A DNA stretch of 64,000 nucleotides from Actinomadura rifamycini DSM 43936 (lineage in GTDB: Bacteria > Actinomycetota > Actinomycetes > Streptosporangiales > Streptosporangiaceae): assembly GCF_000425065.1 (NCBI RefSeq), contig NZ_AULB01000003.1, positions 558,001 through 622,000 on the forward strand. Direction: 5' to 3'. Made by a program: the position numbers and the translations under genes. How positions within the stretch are numbered: the first letter of the stretch is position 1; each line of letters starts with the position of its first letter. Of this stretch, positions 53,089 through 62,527 are shown one piece after another. The notes below the pieces were generated by a model. The model searched no databases, was not told the origin of the DNA, and saw nothing but the letters and a program-made list of their open reading frames with translations.

Positions 53089-53158
53089 CGTCTTCCTCCT
53101 CTGTTCGGGTGACGCGCCCAGCTTCGAGCGCCCCGGCGACATCCCCCTGTCGGAGTTT

Positions 53159-53869
53159 TCAGACGAATTCGAGGCGGTGGGTGACGTAGTCGAGGGGGAC
53201 GTCCTTGATCATGACGTCCTCGTACCGGCGCTCCGGCGCGGTCTCCTCCAGCAGGGCGGCGCGCCGGATCCGGTCGATGCGGAAGATCCGGGCCTCCCCC
53301 CGCAGCCGGCACCAGCCGATGAGGTACCAGCGCAGGGACGCGCAGGTGAACGCGACCGGCTCCACGTCGCGCTCGCTCGTCTCCCCGGCCCCGTTCACGT
53401 ACCCGAGGCGGACGACGCGGCGCGCCGACACGGCCTCCTCCAGCACGGACGGGACGGACGTCGGCGCGTCGGCGCCGTGCGGCGTCAGGAACCGGACCCG
53501 GTCGGCCAGCTCCCGCGCGGACGCGCCGTCGTTCGCCGGCATCGCAGAGACGATCTTGTGCAGTGCGGTGCGGGCCGCGCGGGCGTACGGGGAGCCGTCG
53601 GCGCGGGCGAGGGTGATCGCGACGGCGACGGCCTCGGCGGGCGTGAAGTTGAGCGGCGGGAGGGTCCGCTCGGGGTCGAGCGTGTACCCGCCGCCCCGTC
53701 CGACGTCGGCGTAGATCGGGACGCCGGCCTGCTGCAGTGCGCCGATGTCGCGTTCGATCGTCCGCGTGCTGACCTCGAAGCGCGCGGCCAGCTCGCGGGC
53801 GCTGACCCGGCGGGGCGCGCGGGCCCGCAGTTCCTCCACCAGTGCGTACAGGCGATCGGTCCGGTTCAC
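53159..53869 (-). CDS. YafY-type HTH-WYL transcriptional regulator
   Basis: 236 aa. N-terminal winged helix (RLYALVEELRARAPRRVSARELAARFEVSTR split by a turn, then ERDIGALQQAGVPIYADVGRGGGY), and a C-terminal WYL-like domain around LRWYLIGWCRLRGEARIFRIDRI. Start GTG 53869 with a weak Shine-Dalgarno. It probably controls the neighbouring VOC gene. Confidence 0.9.
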   Translation of the reverse strand: MNRTDRLYALVEELRARAPRRVSARELAARFEVSTRTIERDIGALQQAGVPIYADVGRGGGYTLDPERTLPPLNFTPAEAVAVAITLARADGSPYARAARTALHKIVSAMPANDGASARELADRVRFLTPHGADAPTSVPSVLEEAVSARRVVRLGYVNGAGETSERDVEPVAFTCASLRWYLIGWCRLRGEARIFRIDRIRRAALLEETAPERRYEDVMIKDVPLDYVTHRLEFV

Positions 53870-53940
53870 GCCGCGACCGTACGCCCCGCCACCGACATCC
53901 CGGCCCGCGTCCCGGCCCGCGCCGGGACGCCGGCCGGGGG

Positions 53941-54882
53941 TCAGAGGCCGCGGAGGAAGTCGAGGAGGGCCCGGTTCACCTCGTCGGGGCGCTCCTGCTG
54001 GGTCCAGTGGCCGCAGCCGGGCAGGGAGACGGTGCCGCGCAGGTTCGGGACGAAGTCGCGGAGGCGCGCGACGGCGTCGGGCGCGGCGACCGGGTCGCGG
54101 TCGCCGGCGACGAACAGGGCCGGCGGGGTGACGGGCGCGCGGTGCCAGGCGGCGGTGAGCTCCCAGTTGCGGTCGAGGTTGCGGTACCAGTTGACCGGGC
54201 CGGTGAAGCCGCTGTCGGCGTACTCGGCGACGTAGGCGTCGATGTCGTCCGCGGTGAGCCAGGCCGGGAGCTCGTCCGGTTCGGGGAGGGCGTCGAGGAC
54301 GCCGCCGCCCGCGGGGGCGACGAGGGCGCCGGAGCCGTCGCCGGAGATCGCGTGGAACATGCGGCGGAACGTGGCCGCGCGGTCGCGGTCGAGTTCGGCC
54401 TCGGGGGCGTCCGGTTCCTGGAACCGCACCATGTAGAAGCCTTCGCCGAAGTAGCGGCGCATCGTCGCGACGGGCGGGCGGGAGCCGCGCGGGCGGTGCG
54501 GGACGGACATCCCGACGACGCCGCGGACCTTGTCGGGGCGCATCTGGGCGACGGCCCACGCGACGGGCGCGCCCCAGTCGTGCCCGACGACCACCGCGCG
54601 TTCGGCGCCCAGGGCGTCGATGAGCCCGACGGCGTCCCCGGCCAGGTGCATGATCGTGTACTGGGAGGGGTCGGCGGGGCCGCCCGTCCGGGCGTAGCCG
54701 CGCTGGTCGGGGGCGACGGCGCGGAAACCCGCGGCGGCGAGCGCGGTGAGCTGGTGCCGCCAGGAGTACCAGCACTCGGGGAAGCCGTGCAGGAGCAGGA
54801 CGAGCGGGCCCTCGCCGGCCTCGGCGACGTGCATCCGCAGGCCGCCGTTCCCCTCGACGAAACGGTGCGCGATCTCGGTCAT
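53941..54882 (-). CDS. Epoxide-hydrolase-like alpha/beta hydrolase
   Basis: 313 aa. HGFPECWYSWRHQL (oxyanion motif HGxP), nucleophile Asp in VVVGHDWGAPVAW, lid with Tyr residues, acid in FVAGDRDPV and catalytic His in GCGHWTQQERPDEVN. The GHDWG nucleophile marks epoxide hydrolases or haloalkane dehalogenases; the WTQQE end favours epoxide hydrolase. It is divergent from the SDR gene (101 bp). Confidence 0.9.
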   Translation of the reverse strand: MTEIAHRFVEGNGGLRMHVAEAGEGPLVLLLHGFPECWYSWRHQLTALAAAGFRAVAPDQRGYARTGGPADPSQYTIMHLAGDAVGLIDALGAERAVVVGHDWGAPVAWAVAQMRPDKVRGVVGMSVPHRPRGSRPPVATMRRYFGEGFYMVRFQEPDAPEAELDRDRAATFRRMFHAISGDGSGALVAPAGGGVLDALPEPDELPAWLTADDIDAYVAEYADSGFTGPVNWYRNLDRNWELTAAWHRAPVTPPALFVAGDRDPVAAPDAVARLRDFVPNLRGTVSLPGCGHWTQQERPDEVNRALLDFLRGL

Positions 54883-54983
54883 CCGACCAACGTAGACGGC
54901 GCGGCGGGGCCCACACCGGTCGGGCCGGGATTGTGTGCCCGGGCCACATGGGTCGCGGGTGGCGGGCTGCGTAGGTTCTGCCC

Positions 54984-55739
54984 ATGACGAGCGTGACACC
55001 GGACCTGACGGGGCGGCGGGCCCTGGTCACCGGCGGGGCGAGCGGGATCGGGCTGGCGTGCGCCCGGCGGCTGGCGGCGGCGGGGGCGCGGGTGACCGTG
55101 GCGGACCTGGACGGGACGGCGGCGGAGCGGGCCGCGCGGGAGTTCGGCGGCGCCGCGCTGGCGGTGGATCTCGCGGGGCCGGACGTGGCCGGGGCGGGCG
55201 CCGGGTTCGACGTCCTGGTCAACAACGCGGGGGTGCAGCATGTGGCGCCGCTCCACGAGTTCCCGCCGGAGGTGTTCTCCCGGATCCTGCGGCTGATGGT
55301 GGAGGCGCCGTTCCGGCTGGTGCGGGACGCCCTGCCGGGGATGTACGAGCGCGGCTGGGGCCGGATCGTGAACGTGTCGTCGGTGCACGGGCTGCGCGCG
55401 TCGCCGTTCAAGGCCGCGTACGTGACGGCCAAGCACGGGCTCGAGGGGCTGTCGAAGGTGATCGCGCTGGAGGGCGCGGCGCACGGGGTGACGTCCAACT
55501 GCGTCAATCCTTCTTATGTGCGGACCCCACTGGTGGAGGGGCAGATCGCGGATCAGGCGCGCGCGCACGGCATGTCCGAGGACGATGTCGTCGAGCGGGT
55601 CATGCTGCAAAGGGCGGCCGTGAAGAGGCTCGCGGAACCCGAGGAGGTGGCCGAAATGGTCGCCTACCTGTGCTCCGACGCGGCGGCCATGGTCACGGGT
55701 GCGTCGCTGACCCTCGACGGAGGCTGGACGGCCCATTGA
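54984..55739 (+). CDS. 3-hydroxybutyrate dehydrogenase-like SDR
   Basis: 251 aa. Cofactor motif VTGGASGIGLACARRLA, NNAG, catalytic Ser in IVNVSSVHGLRASPFKAAYVTAKHG (YxxxK), and NPSYVRTPLVEGQIADQA, which is typical of D-3-hydroxybutyrate dehydrogenases (often annotated bdhA). The TLDGGWTAH end also fits. It would oxidise 3-hydroxybutyrate to acetoacetate. The regulator gene follows after 2 bp. Confidence 0.87.
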   Translation: MTSVTPDLTGRRALVTGGASGIGLACARRLAAAGARVTVADLDGTAAERAAREFGGAALAVDLAGPDVAGAGAGFDVLVNNAGVQHVAPLHEFPPEVFSRILRLMVEAPFRLVRDALPGMYERGWGRIVNVSSVHGLRASPFKAAYVTAKHGLEGLSKVIALEGAAHGVTSNCVNPSYVRTPLVEGQIADQARAHGMSEDDVVERVMLQRAAVKRLAEPEEVAEMVAYLCSDAAAMVTGASLTLDGGWTAH

Positions 55740-55741
55740 CA

Positions 55742-57631
55742 ATGTCCCGTATGTCGTGCGGCGTCTTCCTTGAACTGCTCGCCCGCGAGGCGTCCCCCGT
55801 CGAGTTCGAGGGACCGCTGGTGCAGGCGCGGGCGGAGGGGGCGCCGGCGGCCGTGCTGGCCGAGCTGGAGGCGGCGAAGCTGGCGGCGCTGCGGGTGCGG
55901 GCGGTGATGCGGCGGCACGCGCGGCGGGAGGCGGAGCTCGCGGCGCTGTTCGACACGGCGGGCGATCTGGCCGGGCTGCGCGATCTGGACGCGGTGCTGG
56001 AGGCGATCACCCGGCGGGCGCGGCGGCTGCTGAACGCCGACATCGCGTACCTGACGCTGAACGACGACGCGCGCGGCGACACGTACATGCGGGTGACGGA
56101 CGGGTCGGTGTCGGCGGCGTTCCGGCGGCTGCGGCTGCCGATGGGGACCGGGCTGGTCGGCCTGGTCGCGCAGACCGCGATGCCGTACAACAGCGACCAC
56201 TACCTGGTCGACGCGCAGTTCCAGCACCGCGGGTTCATCGACGAGGCGGTCTCCGAGGAGGGCCTGGTCGCCATCCTGGGCGTGCCGATGAAGCTGGGCA
56301 GCCGGGTGATCGGCGTGCTGACGGCGGCGAACCGCAGCGAGCGCCCGTTCGACCAGGAGGAGGTCGCGCTGCTCGGGTCGCTGGCGGCGCACGCGGCGAT
56401 CGCGATCGACAACGCGCGCCTGCTGGAGGAGACCCGCACGGCTCTGGAGGAGCTGAGCGCCGCCAACGAGGAGGTCAAGGCGCGCAGCGCGGCCGTAGAG
56501 GTGGCGGCGCGCGCGCACGACCGGATGACGGCGGTCGTGGTGCGCGGGGGCGGCGTCGAGGACGTCGCCGCGATCGTCACCGAACTTCTGGGCGGCACCC
56601 TGCACGTCCTGGACGCGGACGGCGCGCGGCTCGCGACGACGGGGGCCGCGTCGGCGCCGTTGAGCGACGAGGAGCTCGCCGGGGTGTCGGCGTCCGCGCA
56701 CTCTGCGCGCGCGCAGGGACGGACGGTGCGGCGGGGCGACCTGTGGACCGCGTCCGTTTCGAGCGGGGACGAGATGCTCGGGACGCTGGTGCTGCGCACG
56801 TCCGACGAGGTGTCGGACGCCGACCAGCGGATCCTGGAGCGCGCCGCGCTCGTCACCGCGCTGCTGCTGCTGTTCCAGCGCAGCGTGACCGAGGCGGAGG
56901 GGCGGGTGCGCGGCGAGCTGCTCGACGACCTGCTGTCGGAGCGGCGGACGGACGGTGCGGCGCTGGCGGCGCGGGCGCGGCGCGTCGACGTGGACCTCGG
57001 GGCGCCGCACGTGGTGCTGTCGGCCCGGTACGAGTCGCGCGACCACCGGCGGCGCGCGGAGTTCTGGGCGTCGTCGTTCGCGGCGGTGGAGCACGGGCTG
57101 GCCGCGTCCCGCGGCGAGGAGGTCGTGCTGCTGCTGCCGGGCGAGCGTCCGGGCGACGCGGCGCGGCGGGTCGCCAAGGAGCTGGGCGCGTCGCTGGGGG
57201 CTCCGGCGACGGTCGGCGCGGCCGGCCCGGTGCGGGGGCCGGGCGAGGTCGCCGGGGCGCACCGGGAGGCGCAGCGGTGCGCGGACGCGCTGGTGGCGCT
57301 GGGCCGCCGCGGGGACGGGGCGGGCGCGTCGGAGCTGGGGTTCATCGGGCTGCTGATCGGCGACGACCGGGACGTGCCGGGGTTCCTCGCCGGGTCGCTC
57401 GGGCCGGTCATCGACTACGACGAGCGGCGCGGGACCGCGCTCGTCCGGACGCTCGAGGCGTACTTCGGGGCGGGCGGCGGGCTCGCGCGGACGGCGCAGG
57501 AGCTGCACATCCACGTGAACACGGTCAGCCAGCGGCTGGACCGGATCGGGCGGCTGCTCGGCGAGGACTGGCAGTCGCCGGACCGGGCGCTGGAACTGCA
57601 GCTCGCGCTGCGGCTGCACCGCCTGCGGTAG
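55742..57631 (+). CDS. GAF-domain PucR/CdaR-type transcriptional regulator
   Basis: 629 aa from ATG 55742 (ATG 55751 is possible). An N-terminal helix region, a GAF domain at about 80-225 (TLNDDARGDTYMRVTDG to AIAIDNARLL), a coiled coil, a middle sensor region, and a C-terminal PucR HTH: LVRTLEAYFGAGGGLARTAQELHIHVNTVSQRLDRIGRLL. Such proteins activate catabolic operons. It lies downstream of the dehydrogenase and convergent to the Liv-type importer, so it likely controls both. Confidence 0.9.
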   Translation: MSRMSCGVFLELLAREASPVEFEGPLVQARAEGAPAAVLAELEAAKLAALRVRAVMRRHARREAELAALFDTAGDLAGLRDLDAVLEAITRRARRLLNADIAYLTLNDDARGDTYMRVTDGSVSAAFRRLRLPMGTGLVGLVAQTAMPYNSDHYLVDAQFQHRGFIDEAVSEEGLVAILGVPMKLGSRVIGVLTAANRSERPFDQEEVALLGSLAAHAAIAIDNARLLEETRTALEELSAANEEVKARSAAVEVAARAHDRMTAVVVRGGGVEDVAAIVTELLGGTLHVLDADGARLATTGAASAPLSDEELAGVSASAHSARAQGRTVRRGDLWTASVSSGDEMLGTLVLRTSDEVSDADQRILERAALVTALLLLFQRSVTEAEGRVRGELLDDLLSERRTDGAALAARARRVDVDLGAPHVVLSARYESRDHRRRAEFWASSFAAVEHGLAASRGEEVVLLLPGERPGDAARRVAKELGASLGAPATVGAAGPVRGPGEVAGAHREAQRCADALVALGRRGDGAGASELGFIGLLIGDDRDVPGFLAGSLGPVIDYDERRGTALVRTLEAYFGAGGGLARTAQELHIHVNTVSQRLDRIGRLLGEDWQSPDRALELQLALRLHRLR

Positions 57632-57638
57632 GCGCGCG

Positions 57639-57673
57639 AACGGGCCGCCGCCCCTGAGGGGCGGCGGCCCGTT
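57639..57673. terminator. 16-bp bidirectional terminator
   Basis: AACGGGCCGCCGCCCC (57639-57654) pairs perfectly with GGGGCGGCGGCCCGTT (57658-57673), TGA loop; it separates the convergent regulator and livM genes. Confidence 0.85.
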
Positions 57674-57681
57674 CCGTGCGT

Positions 57682-58668
57682 TCACGCGGGGGTTTCGACC
57701 TTGTCGCGCGCGGGTTCCGCCGGACGGCGGCGCGCCGCGCGGGCCGCGAGCAGGTCGCGGGCGGTGCCCCAGACGCCGCGCCGGAACAGCAGCACGACGA
57801 GGATGAAGATGCCGCCGGTGATGATGCCGGTCTCCTGGAACCCGGCGGTGGCCAGGTAGTCGTTCAGCTCGACGATCAGCGCGGCGCCGACGATGCCGCC
57901 CCACAGGGTGCCGATGCCGCCGAGGACGACCATCATCACGGCCTCGCCCGAGGTCGTCCAGTACACGCCCTGCAGGGACGCGAAGCCGTGGCCGATGGCG
58001 AACAGGCCGCCGGCCAGTCCGGATAGAGCCGCCGACAGGACGAACGCGAGCAGCTTGAAGCGGTCGACGCTGTAGCCGAGCGCGCGCGCCCGTGCGGGGT
58101 TGTCGCGGATGGACATCAGTACGCACCCGAACGGGGAACGGACGATGCGCCAGGCGGCGAACAGTCCGGCCAGGATGAACGGGAGGCCCGCGTAGTAGAA
58201 GTAGAACGGGTCGGACAGGTCGAGTCCGAACAGTTCCCTGGGGATGCCCTGCAGCCCGTTCTCGCCTCCTGTGACGTCCCGCCACTGGTTGGCGACGAAG
58301 TACACCATCTGCGCGAAGGCCAGGGTGACCATCGCGAAGTAGATGCCGCGCAGCCGGACGGACAGGAACCCGATCGGGAGGGCGAGCAAGGCGGCGAACG
58401 CCGCGCCGCCCAGGATCGCGACGGGGAAGGGCAGCCCCGAGTGCAGGGCGATCAGGCCGGTCGCGTACGCCGAGCCGCCCCAGAAGGCGGCGTGCCCGAA
58501 CGACAGCAGCCCGGTGAAGCCGAGCAGCAGGTCGACGGCGACGGCGAACAGCGCCCAGCAGGCGATGTCCAGCGCGACCGGCGGGTAGACGAACCACGGC
58601 AGCGCGAGCGCCGCCGCCAGGCCGACGGCGAGCAGGACGGGTCGTCCCGCGAGCTTGGAAAGGATCAC
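57682..58668 (-). CDS. livM: Liv-type ABC permease (LivM)
   Basis: 328 aa, eight or more hydrophobic helices. Family motifs LLLGFTGLLSFGHAAFWG, RGIYFAMVTLAFAQM, SIRDNPARARALGYSVDRFKLLAF and GGIGTLWGGIVGAAL. GTG 58668 has GGAGG upstream. The last gene of the operon livG-livF-livK-livH-livM. By context it may move 3-hydroxybutyrate or another small organic acid and not amino acids. Confidence 0.94.
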   Translation of the reverse strand: MILSKLAGRPVLLAVGLAAALALPWFVYPPVALDIACWALFAVAVDLLLGFTGLLSFGHAAFWGGSAYATGLIALHSGLPFPVAILGGAAFAALLALPIGFLSVRLRGIYFAMVTLAFAQMVYFVANQWRDVTGGENGLQGIPRELFGLDLSDPFYFYYAGLPFILAGLFAAWRIVRSPFGCVLMSIRDNPARARALGYSVDRFKLLAFVLSAALSGLAGGLFAIGHGFASLQGVYWTTSGEAVMMVVLGGIGTLWGGIVGAALIVELNDYLATAGFQETGIITGGIFILVVLLFRRGVWGTARDLLAARAARRRPAEPARDKVETPA

Positions 58669-58684
58669 GGCGCCACCTCCGGAT

Positions 58685-59548
58685 TCACAGTGCGGCCTCC
58701 TCGCGCCCGAACAGGCCGGCGGGGCGCCACAGCAGCACGGCCGCCATCAGGATGAACACGAGCGTCTGCGACAGCGACGGGACGTAGTAGTTGCCGAGCG
58801 CCGACACGAGCCCGACCGCGAACCCGGCGGCGACCGACCCGAACACCGAGCCGAGTCCGCCGATCACCACGACGGCGAACACGGTGACGATCAGGTCGGC
58901 GCCCATCAGCGGGTTGACGGCACGCATCGGCGCGGCGAGCACGCCCGCGAGCCCGGCGAGCGCGATGCCGAAGCCGAACACGGGCGTCACCCAGCGCGCC
59001 ACGTCGATGCCGAGGGCGCGGCTCAGCTCCGGCCGTTCCGTGGACGCCCGGACGATCATGCCGACGCGGGTGCGGGACAGCACGAACCACACCGCGCCGC
59101 ACACGACGAGCGACACGGCCAGGACGAACACCTGGTACGCGGGGTAGGTGAACAGGCCGAGGTCGATCGAGCCGCTCAGGGCGGACGGGCGCGGATAGGG
59201 CTGCGACTGCACGCCGTACTGCCGCTTCACCAGGTCCTGGAGGATGAGCGCCAGCCCGAAGGTGAACAGGAAGTTGTAGAGGGGGTCGAGGGGCGCCAGC
59301 CGGCGGATGAACAGCCGTTCCACCGCGACGCCGACCGCGCCCAGGACGAGCGGGACGAGCGGCAGCGCGACCCAGAAGCTCACGCCGAAGGAGTCGAGGA
59401 GGACGTAGGAGCCGAACGCGCCGAGCATGTAGAACGCGCCGTGCGCGAAGTTGACGACGCCGAGCATCCCGAAGATGACCGCGAGGCCGAGGGCGAGCAG
59501 GGCGTAGAACGCCCCGCCCACCAGGCCGTTGAAGGCTTGCTGCAGCAT
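58685..59548 (-). CDS. livH: Liv-type ABC permease (LivH)
   Basis: 287 aa; starts MLQQAFNGLVGGAFYALLALGLAVIFGMLGVVNFAHGAFYMLGAF, the LivH signature (given here as a span at residues 1-45). GMIVRASTERPELSRALGIDVARW is the cytoplasmic EAA-like loop. About eight helices. 10 bp downstream of the binding protein and 16 bp upstream of livM. Confidence 0.94.
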   Translation of the reverse strand: MLQQAFNGLVGGAFYALLALGLAVIFGMLGVVNFAHGAFYMLGAFGSYVLLDSFGVSFWVALPLVPLVLGAVGVAVERLFIRRLAPLDPLYNFLFTFGLALILQDLVKRQYGVQSQPYPRPSALSGSIDLGLFTYPAYQVFVLAVSLVVCGAVWFVLSRTRVGMIVRASTERPELSRALGIDVARWVTPVFGFGIALAGLAGVLAAPMRAVNPLMGADLIVTVFAVVVIGGLGSVFGSVAAGFAVGLVSALGNYYVPSLSQTLVFILMAAVLLWRPAGLFGREEAAL

Positions 59549-59557
59549 CCGGCGGCC

Positions 59558-60799
59558 TCAGAGCTCGCAGGCGGGGCTCGGCTGCTGGAACGCCTCGGCC
59601 GCGGGGATCGTCTCGATGATCTTCTCGTAGTCCCAGGGCTCGGAGACCTCGCTCTCCGGCTTGACCTCGGCGAGGTAGGCGTCGTGGGTCAGCAGGTGGT
59701 CCTCGGCCCGGATCGTTCCAGTGGAGGTGAACACGTCGTTCACCTTGTGGCCTTCGAGCTCCTTCACCACGGTGTCGGAGGCGTCCGTCCCGGCGCGCTG
59801 GACGGCCTCCAGGTACTGCAGGGCGGCGGAGTAGTCGCCCGCGTGGACGGCCGTGGGACGGGCTCCCGTCTCCTGCTTGAACCGGTCGGCCCACGCGCGG
59901 TTGTCGTCGTCCTGGTTCCAGTACCAGAAGTCGGTGAAGCGGGTGCCTTCCAGGGCCTTCGGGCCGAGCGAGTGGATGTCGGTGATGAACATCAGCCCGA
60001 CGGCGAGGCCCACGCCCTCGTCGCGCAGCTTGTACTCGTTGTACTGCTTCACGAGGTTGACGAGGTCACCGCCGGCCTGCATGGCGCCGATGACGTCCGG
60101 CTTCGGGTCCAGGTCCGGGGCCTTCAGCAGGAACGTGGAGAAGTTGTCGTTGGGGAAGGGGGTCGGGTCGGACTTCACGACCGTCCCGCCCGCGCCCTTG
60201 ACGGCCGCGCCGAACGTCTTCTCCATGTCCTGGCCGAATGCGTAGTCGGGGTAGACGAGGTACCAGTTCTTCGACCCGGACTTGGTGAGCGCGGTGCCCG
60301 TCCCGTGGGCGAGCATGTAGCTGTTATAGCCGTAGTGGAAGGTGTACTTGTTGCACTGCTCGCCGGTCAGCGCGGTGGTGGCGGCGCCGACCGAGATGAA
60401 CACGCGCTTCTTGCCCTTCGCCACGTTCGCGACGGCGAGCGCGGCCGACGATGTGGGCACGTCCACGATCATGTCGGCCTTCTGCCGGTCGTAGAGTTCG
60501 CGCGCCTTGGTGTTGGCGATGTCGGGCTTGTTCTGGTGGTCGGCGGAGACGACCTCGATCTCCGTCGCGACCGCCTTGTCGCCGTACTTCTTCTTGAAGT
60601 CCGCGACGGCCATCTCGACGGCCTGCACGGCGTTCTCGCCCGACAGGTCGGCGTAGACGCCGGACTGGTCGGTCAGCACCGCGAGCACGATCTTGTCGTC
60701 GCTGATCTTGCCGCCGCCCCCGCCGGGTCCGCCCGCGCCGCAGCCGGCCAGCAGGGCTCCGGCGGCCGCGAGCGCGGCCGAGCGTCCCATGAGTTTCAT
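59558..60799 (-). CDS. Liv-type substrate-binding lipoprotein
   Basis: 413 aa. Lipoprotein signal MKLMGRSAALAAAGALLAGC with lipobox LAGC. The mature part is a type I periplasmic-binding protein: IVLAVLTDQSGVYADLSG, ANTKARELYDRQKADMI, then YLVYPDYAFGQDMEKTFGAAV and DVIGAMQAGGDLVNLVKQY. The subfamily is the branched-chain/urea/short-acid one. The ligand is inferred from the context only. Confidence 0.94.
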   Translation of the reverse strand: MKLMGRSAALAAAGALLAGCGAGGPGGGGGKISDDKIVLAVLTDQSGVYADLSGENAVQAVEMAVADFKKKYGDKAVATEIEVVSADHQNKPDIANTKARELYDRQKADMIVDVPTSSAALAVANVAKGKKRVFISVGAATTALTGEQCNKYTFHYGYNSYMLAHGTGTALTKSGSKNWYLVYPDYAFGQDMEKTFGAAVKGAGGTVVKSDPTPFPNDNFSTFLLKAPDLDPKPDVIGAMQAGGDLVNLVKQYNEYKLRDEGVGLAVGLMFITDIHSLGPKALEGTRFTDFWYWNQDDDNRAWADRFKQETGARPTAVHAGDYSAALQYLEAVQRAGTDASDTVVKELEGHKVNDVFTSTGTIRAEDHLLTHDAYLAEVKPESEVSEPWDYEKIIETIPAAEAFQQPSPACEL

Positions 60800-60809
60800 C
60801 GGGCTCTCC

Positions 60810-61517
60810 CTAGATTCCGAGGTACTGCAGGAGTTCGCTCTCGCGGGCGCGGACCTCGTCGTTGTCCATCGACTGGACGATCCGGCCCTCGGCGAGCAGG
60901 TGGTGGCGGTCGGCGACGGTGGCCGCGAAGTGCACGTTCTGCTCGATCAGCAGGACGGTGACGCCCGCGGCCTTGACCTCGCGCAGGATGCCGCCGATCT
61001 GCGCGACGATCAGCGGCGACAGGCCCTCGGTGGGCTCGTCGCACAGCAGCAGCCGGGCGCCGGTGCGCAGCACGCGGGCGAGCGCGAGCATCTGCTGCTC
61101 GCCGCCCGACAGCTTCGTCCCGGGGAACCGGCGGCGCTCCCTGAGCCGCGGGAACGTGTCGTAGACGCGGTCCAGCGGCCACGCTTCGGGGCCTTTGCCG
61201 TTCGCTGGACGGCCGGGCGGCAGCAGCAGGTTCTCCTCCACCGACAGGGTGGCGAAGATGCCGCGGTCGTCCGGTACGTAACCGAGGCCGCGCCGCGCGC
61301 GCTTGTGCGGGCCCAGGGCGGTGATGTCCTCGCCGAGGAATTCGACGGTTCCGGACGCGCCCGCGTGCAGGCCCATCAGGCAGCGCAGCAGCGTGGTCTT
61401 CCCGGCGCCGTTGCGGCCGACGAGGGTGACGATCTCCCCCTCGTCCACGTGCAGCGACACGTCCCGCAGCGCCTGCGCCTCGCCGTACCAGGCGGACAGG
61501 CCGTCAACTCGCAGCAT
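60810..61517 (-). CDS. livF: Liv-type ABC ATPase (LivF)
   Basis: 235 aa: Walker A GRNGAGKTTLLRCL, signature LSGGEQQMLALARVL, Walker B LLLCDEPTEGLSPL, switch His region. GYVPDDRGIFATLSVEENL is the typical LivF segment. Its start overlaps the end of livG by 14 bp. Confidence 0.94.
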   Translation of the reverse strand: MLRVDGLSAWYGEAQALRDVSLHVDEGEIVTLVGRNGAGKTTLLRCLMGLHAGASGTVEFLGEDITALGPHKRARRGLGYVPDDRGIFATLSVEENLLLPPGRPANGKGPEAWPLDRVYDTFPRLRERRRFPGTKLSGGEQQMLALARVLRTGARLLLCDEPTEGLSPLIVAQIGGILREVKAAGVTVLLIEQNVHFAATVADRHHLLAEGRIVQSMDNDEVRARESELLQYLGI

Positions 61518-62277
61518 GGGCGTCTCCGAGGTAGGCGGTGATGACCCGGGGGTCGTGGCGGATCTCGGCGTACGGGCCCTCCACCAGGACCCGGCCGTGC
61601 TGCAGGACGGTGACCCGGTCGGCGAGGCTGGAGACGACGCTCATGTTGTGCTCGACCAGCACGACCGTCCGCCCCGCCCGGACCCGCCGGACGAGCTCGA
61701 CGGTGCGCTCGACGTCCTCGACGCCCATCCCGGCGGTCGGCTCGTCCAGCAGCAGCACCTTCGGGTCGAGGGCGAGCGCGAGGGCGAGTTCGAGCGCCCG
61801 CTTGCGCCCGTACGCCAGCGCGCCCGCCGGGGTCTCGGCGTGCTCCTCCAGCCCGACCTGCGCGAGCAGTTCGGCCGCGCGGTCGGCGAACCGCCCGAGC
61901 GACCGGTCCGATCTCCAGAACCGCCACCCGAGGCCGGTGCGCCCGGCGAGCGCCAGCTCGACGTGCCGGCGCGGGGTCAGCTCGGCGAACAGGCTGGTGA
62001 TCTGGAACGACCGCGCCAGCCCGAGCCGCGCGATCCGCTCGGGACTGCTGCCCGCCAGTTCCCGCCCGGCCAGCCGCACGCTCCCGGACGTCGGCTTGAG
62101 GAAGCCGGTGAGCAGGTTGAACAGCGTCGTCTTGCCCGCGCCGTTCGGCCCGACGAGCGCGTGCACCGCGCCCTCCGCGACGGCCAGGTCCACGCCGTCC
62201 ACGGCGCGGAACCCGCGGAACTCCCTGACCAGGCCGCGCGCCGTCAGCACCGGCGCCGGCCGGACGGTAGCGCCCAT
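61504..62277 (-). CDS. livG: Liv-type ABC ATPase (LivG)
   Basis: 257 aa from ATG 62277, chosen because GGGAGGAGGG precedes it. Walker A GPNGAGKTTLFNLLTGF; the insertion after GLARSFQ that is typical for LivG; the signature is AYGRKRALELALAL and Walker B VLLLDEPTAGM. First gene of the transporter operon, divergent from the esterase gene. Confidence 0.94.
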   Translation of the reverse strand: MGATVRPAPVLTARGLVREFRGFRAVDGVDLAVAEGAVHALVGPNGAGKTTLFNLLTGFLKPTSGSVRLAGRELAGSSPERIARLGLARSFQITSLFAELTPRRHVELALAGRTGLGWRFWRSDRSLGRFADRAAELLAQVGLEEHAETPAGALAYGRKRALELALALALDPKVLLLDEPTAGMGVEDVERTVELVRRVRAGRTVVLVEHNMSVVSSLADRVTVLQHGRVLVEGPYAEIRHDPRVITAYLGDAHAAS

Positions 62278-62394
62278 GCGCCCTCCTCCCATGGTGACCC
62301 GGACCACACCGGGCCGCCGTGCTCGGGAACGCTAGGCCGCCGCCGCGAAACGGACTATGTGATCAATCGACACATTCCGCCCAACCGATACGGA

Positions 62395-62410
62395 TGTGAC
62401 CCACATCACG
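62395..62410. promoter_or_regulatory. CRP-like palindrome
   Basis: TGTGA-N6-TCACG (62395-62410) matches the CRP consensus TGTGA-N6-TCACA except the last base. It lies in the 250-bp divergent region between livG and the secreted esterase. A second inverted repeat ATGTG-N9-CACAT lies about 35 bp to the left. Confidence 0.5.
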
Positions 62411-62527
62411 CGCAGGTCGGAGGCCCGTTCACATGGGACGCCGCGCGCTTATGTGGGCCGGACACGTGGCCGCCGCCCGCCGGGGTCCGCACCATGTCGG
62501 CACTCGCCTCCGTCCAGAGGAGCCGGA

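Noticed and set aside
58655..60961. 768-codon plus-strand frame over the Liv genes
   Set aside because: Shadow frame rich in Arg/Glu/His with no motif; the opposite strand encodes the complete permease and binding protein.
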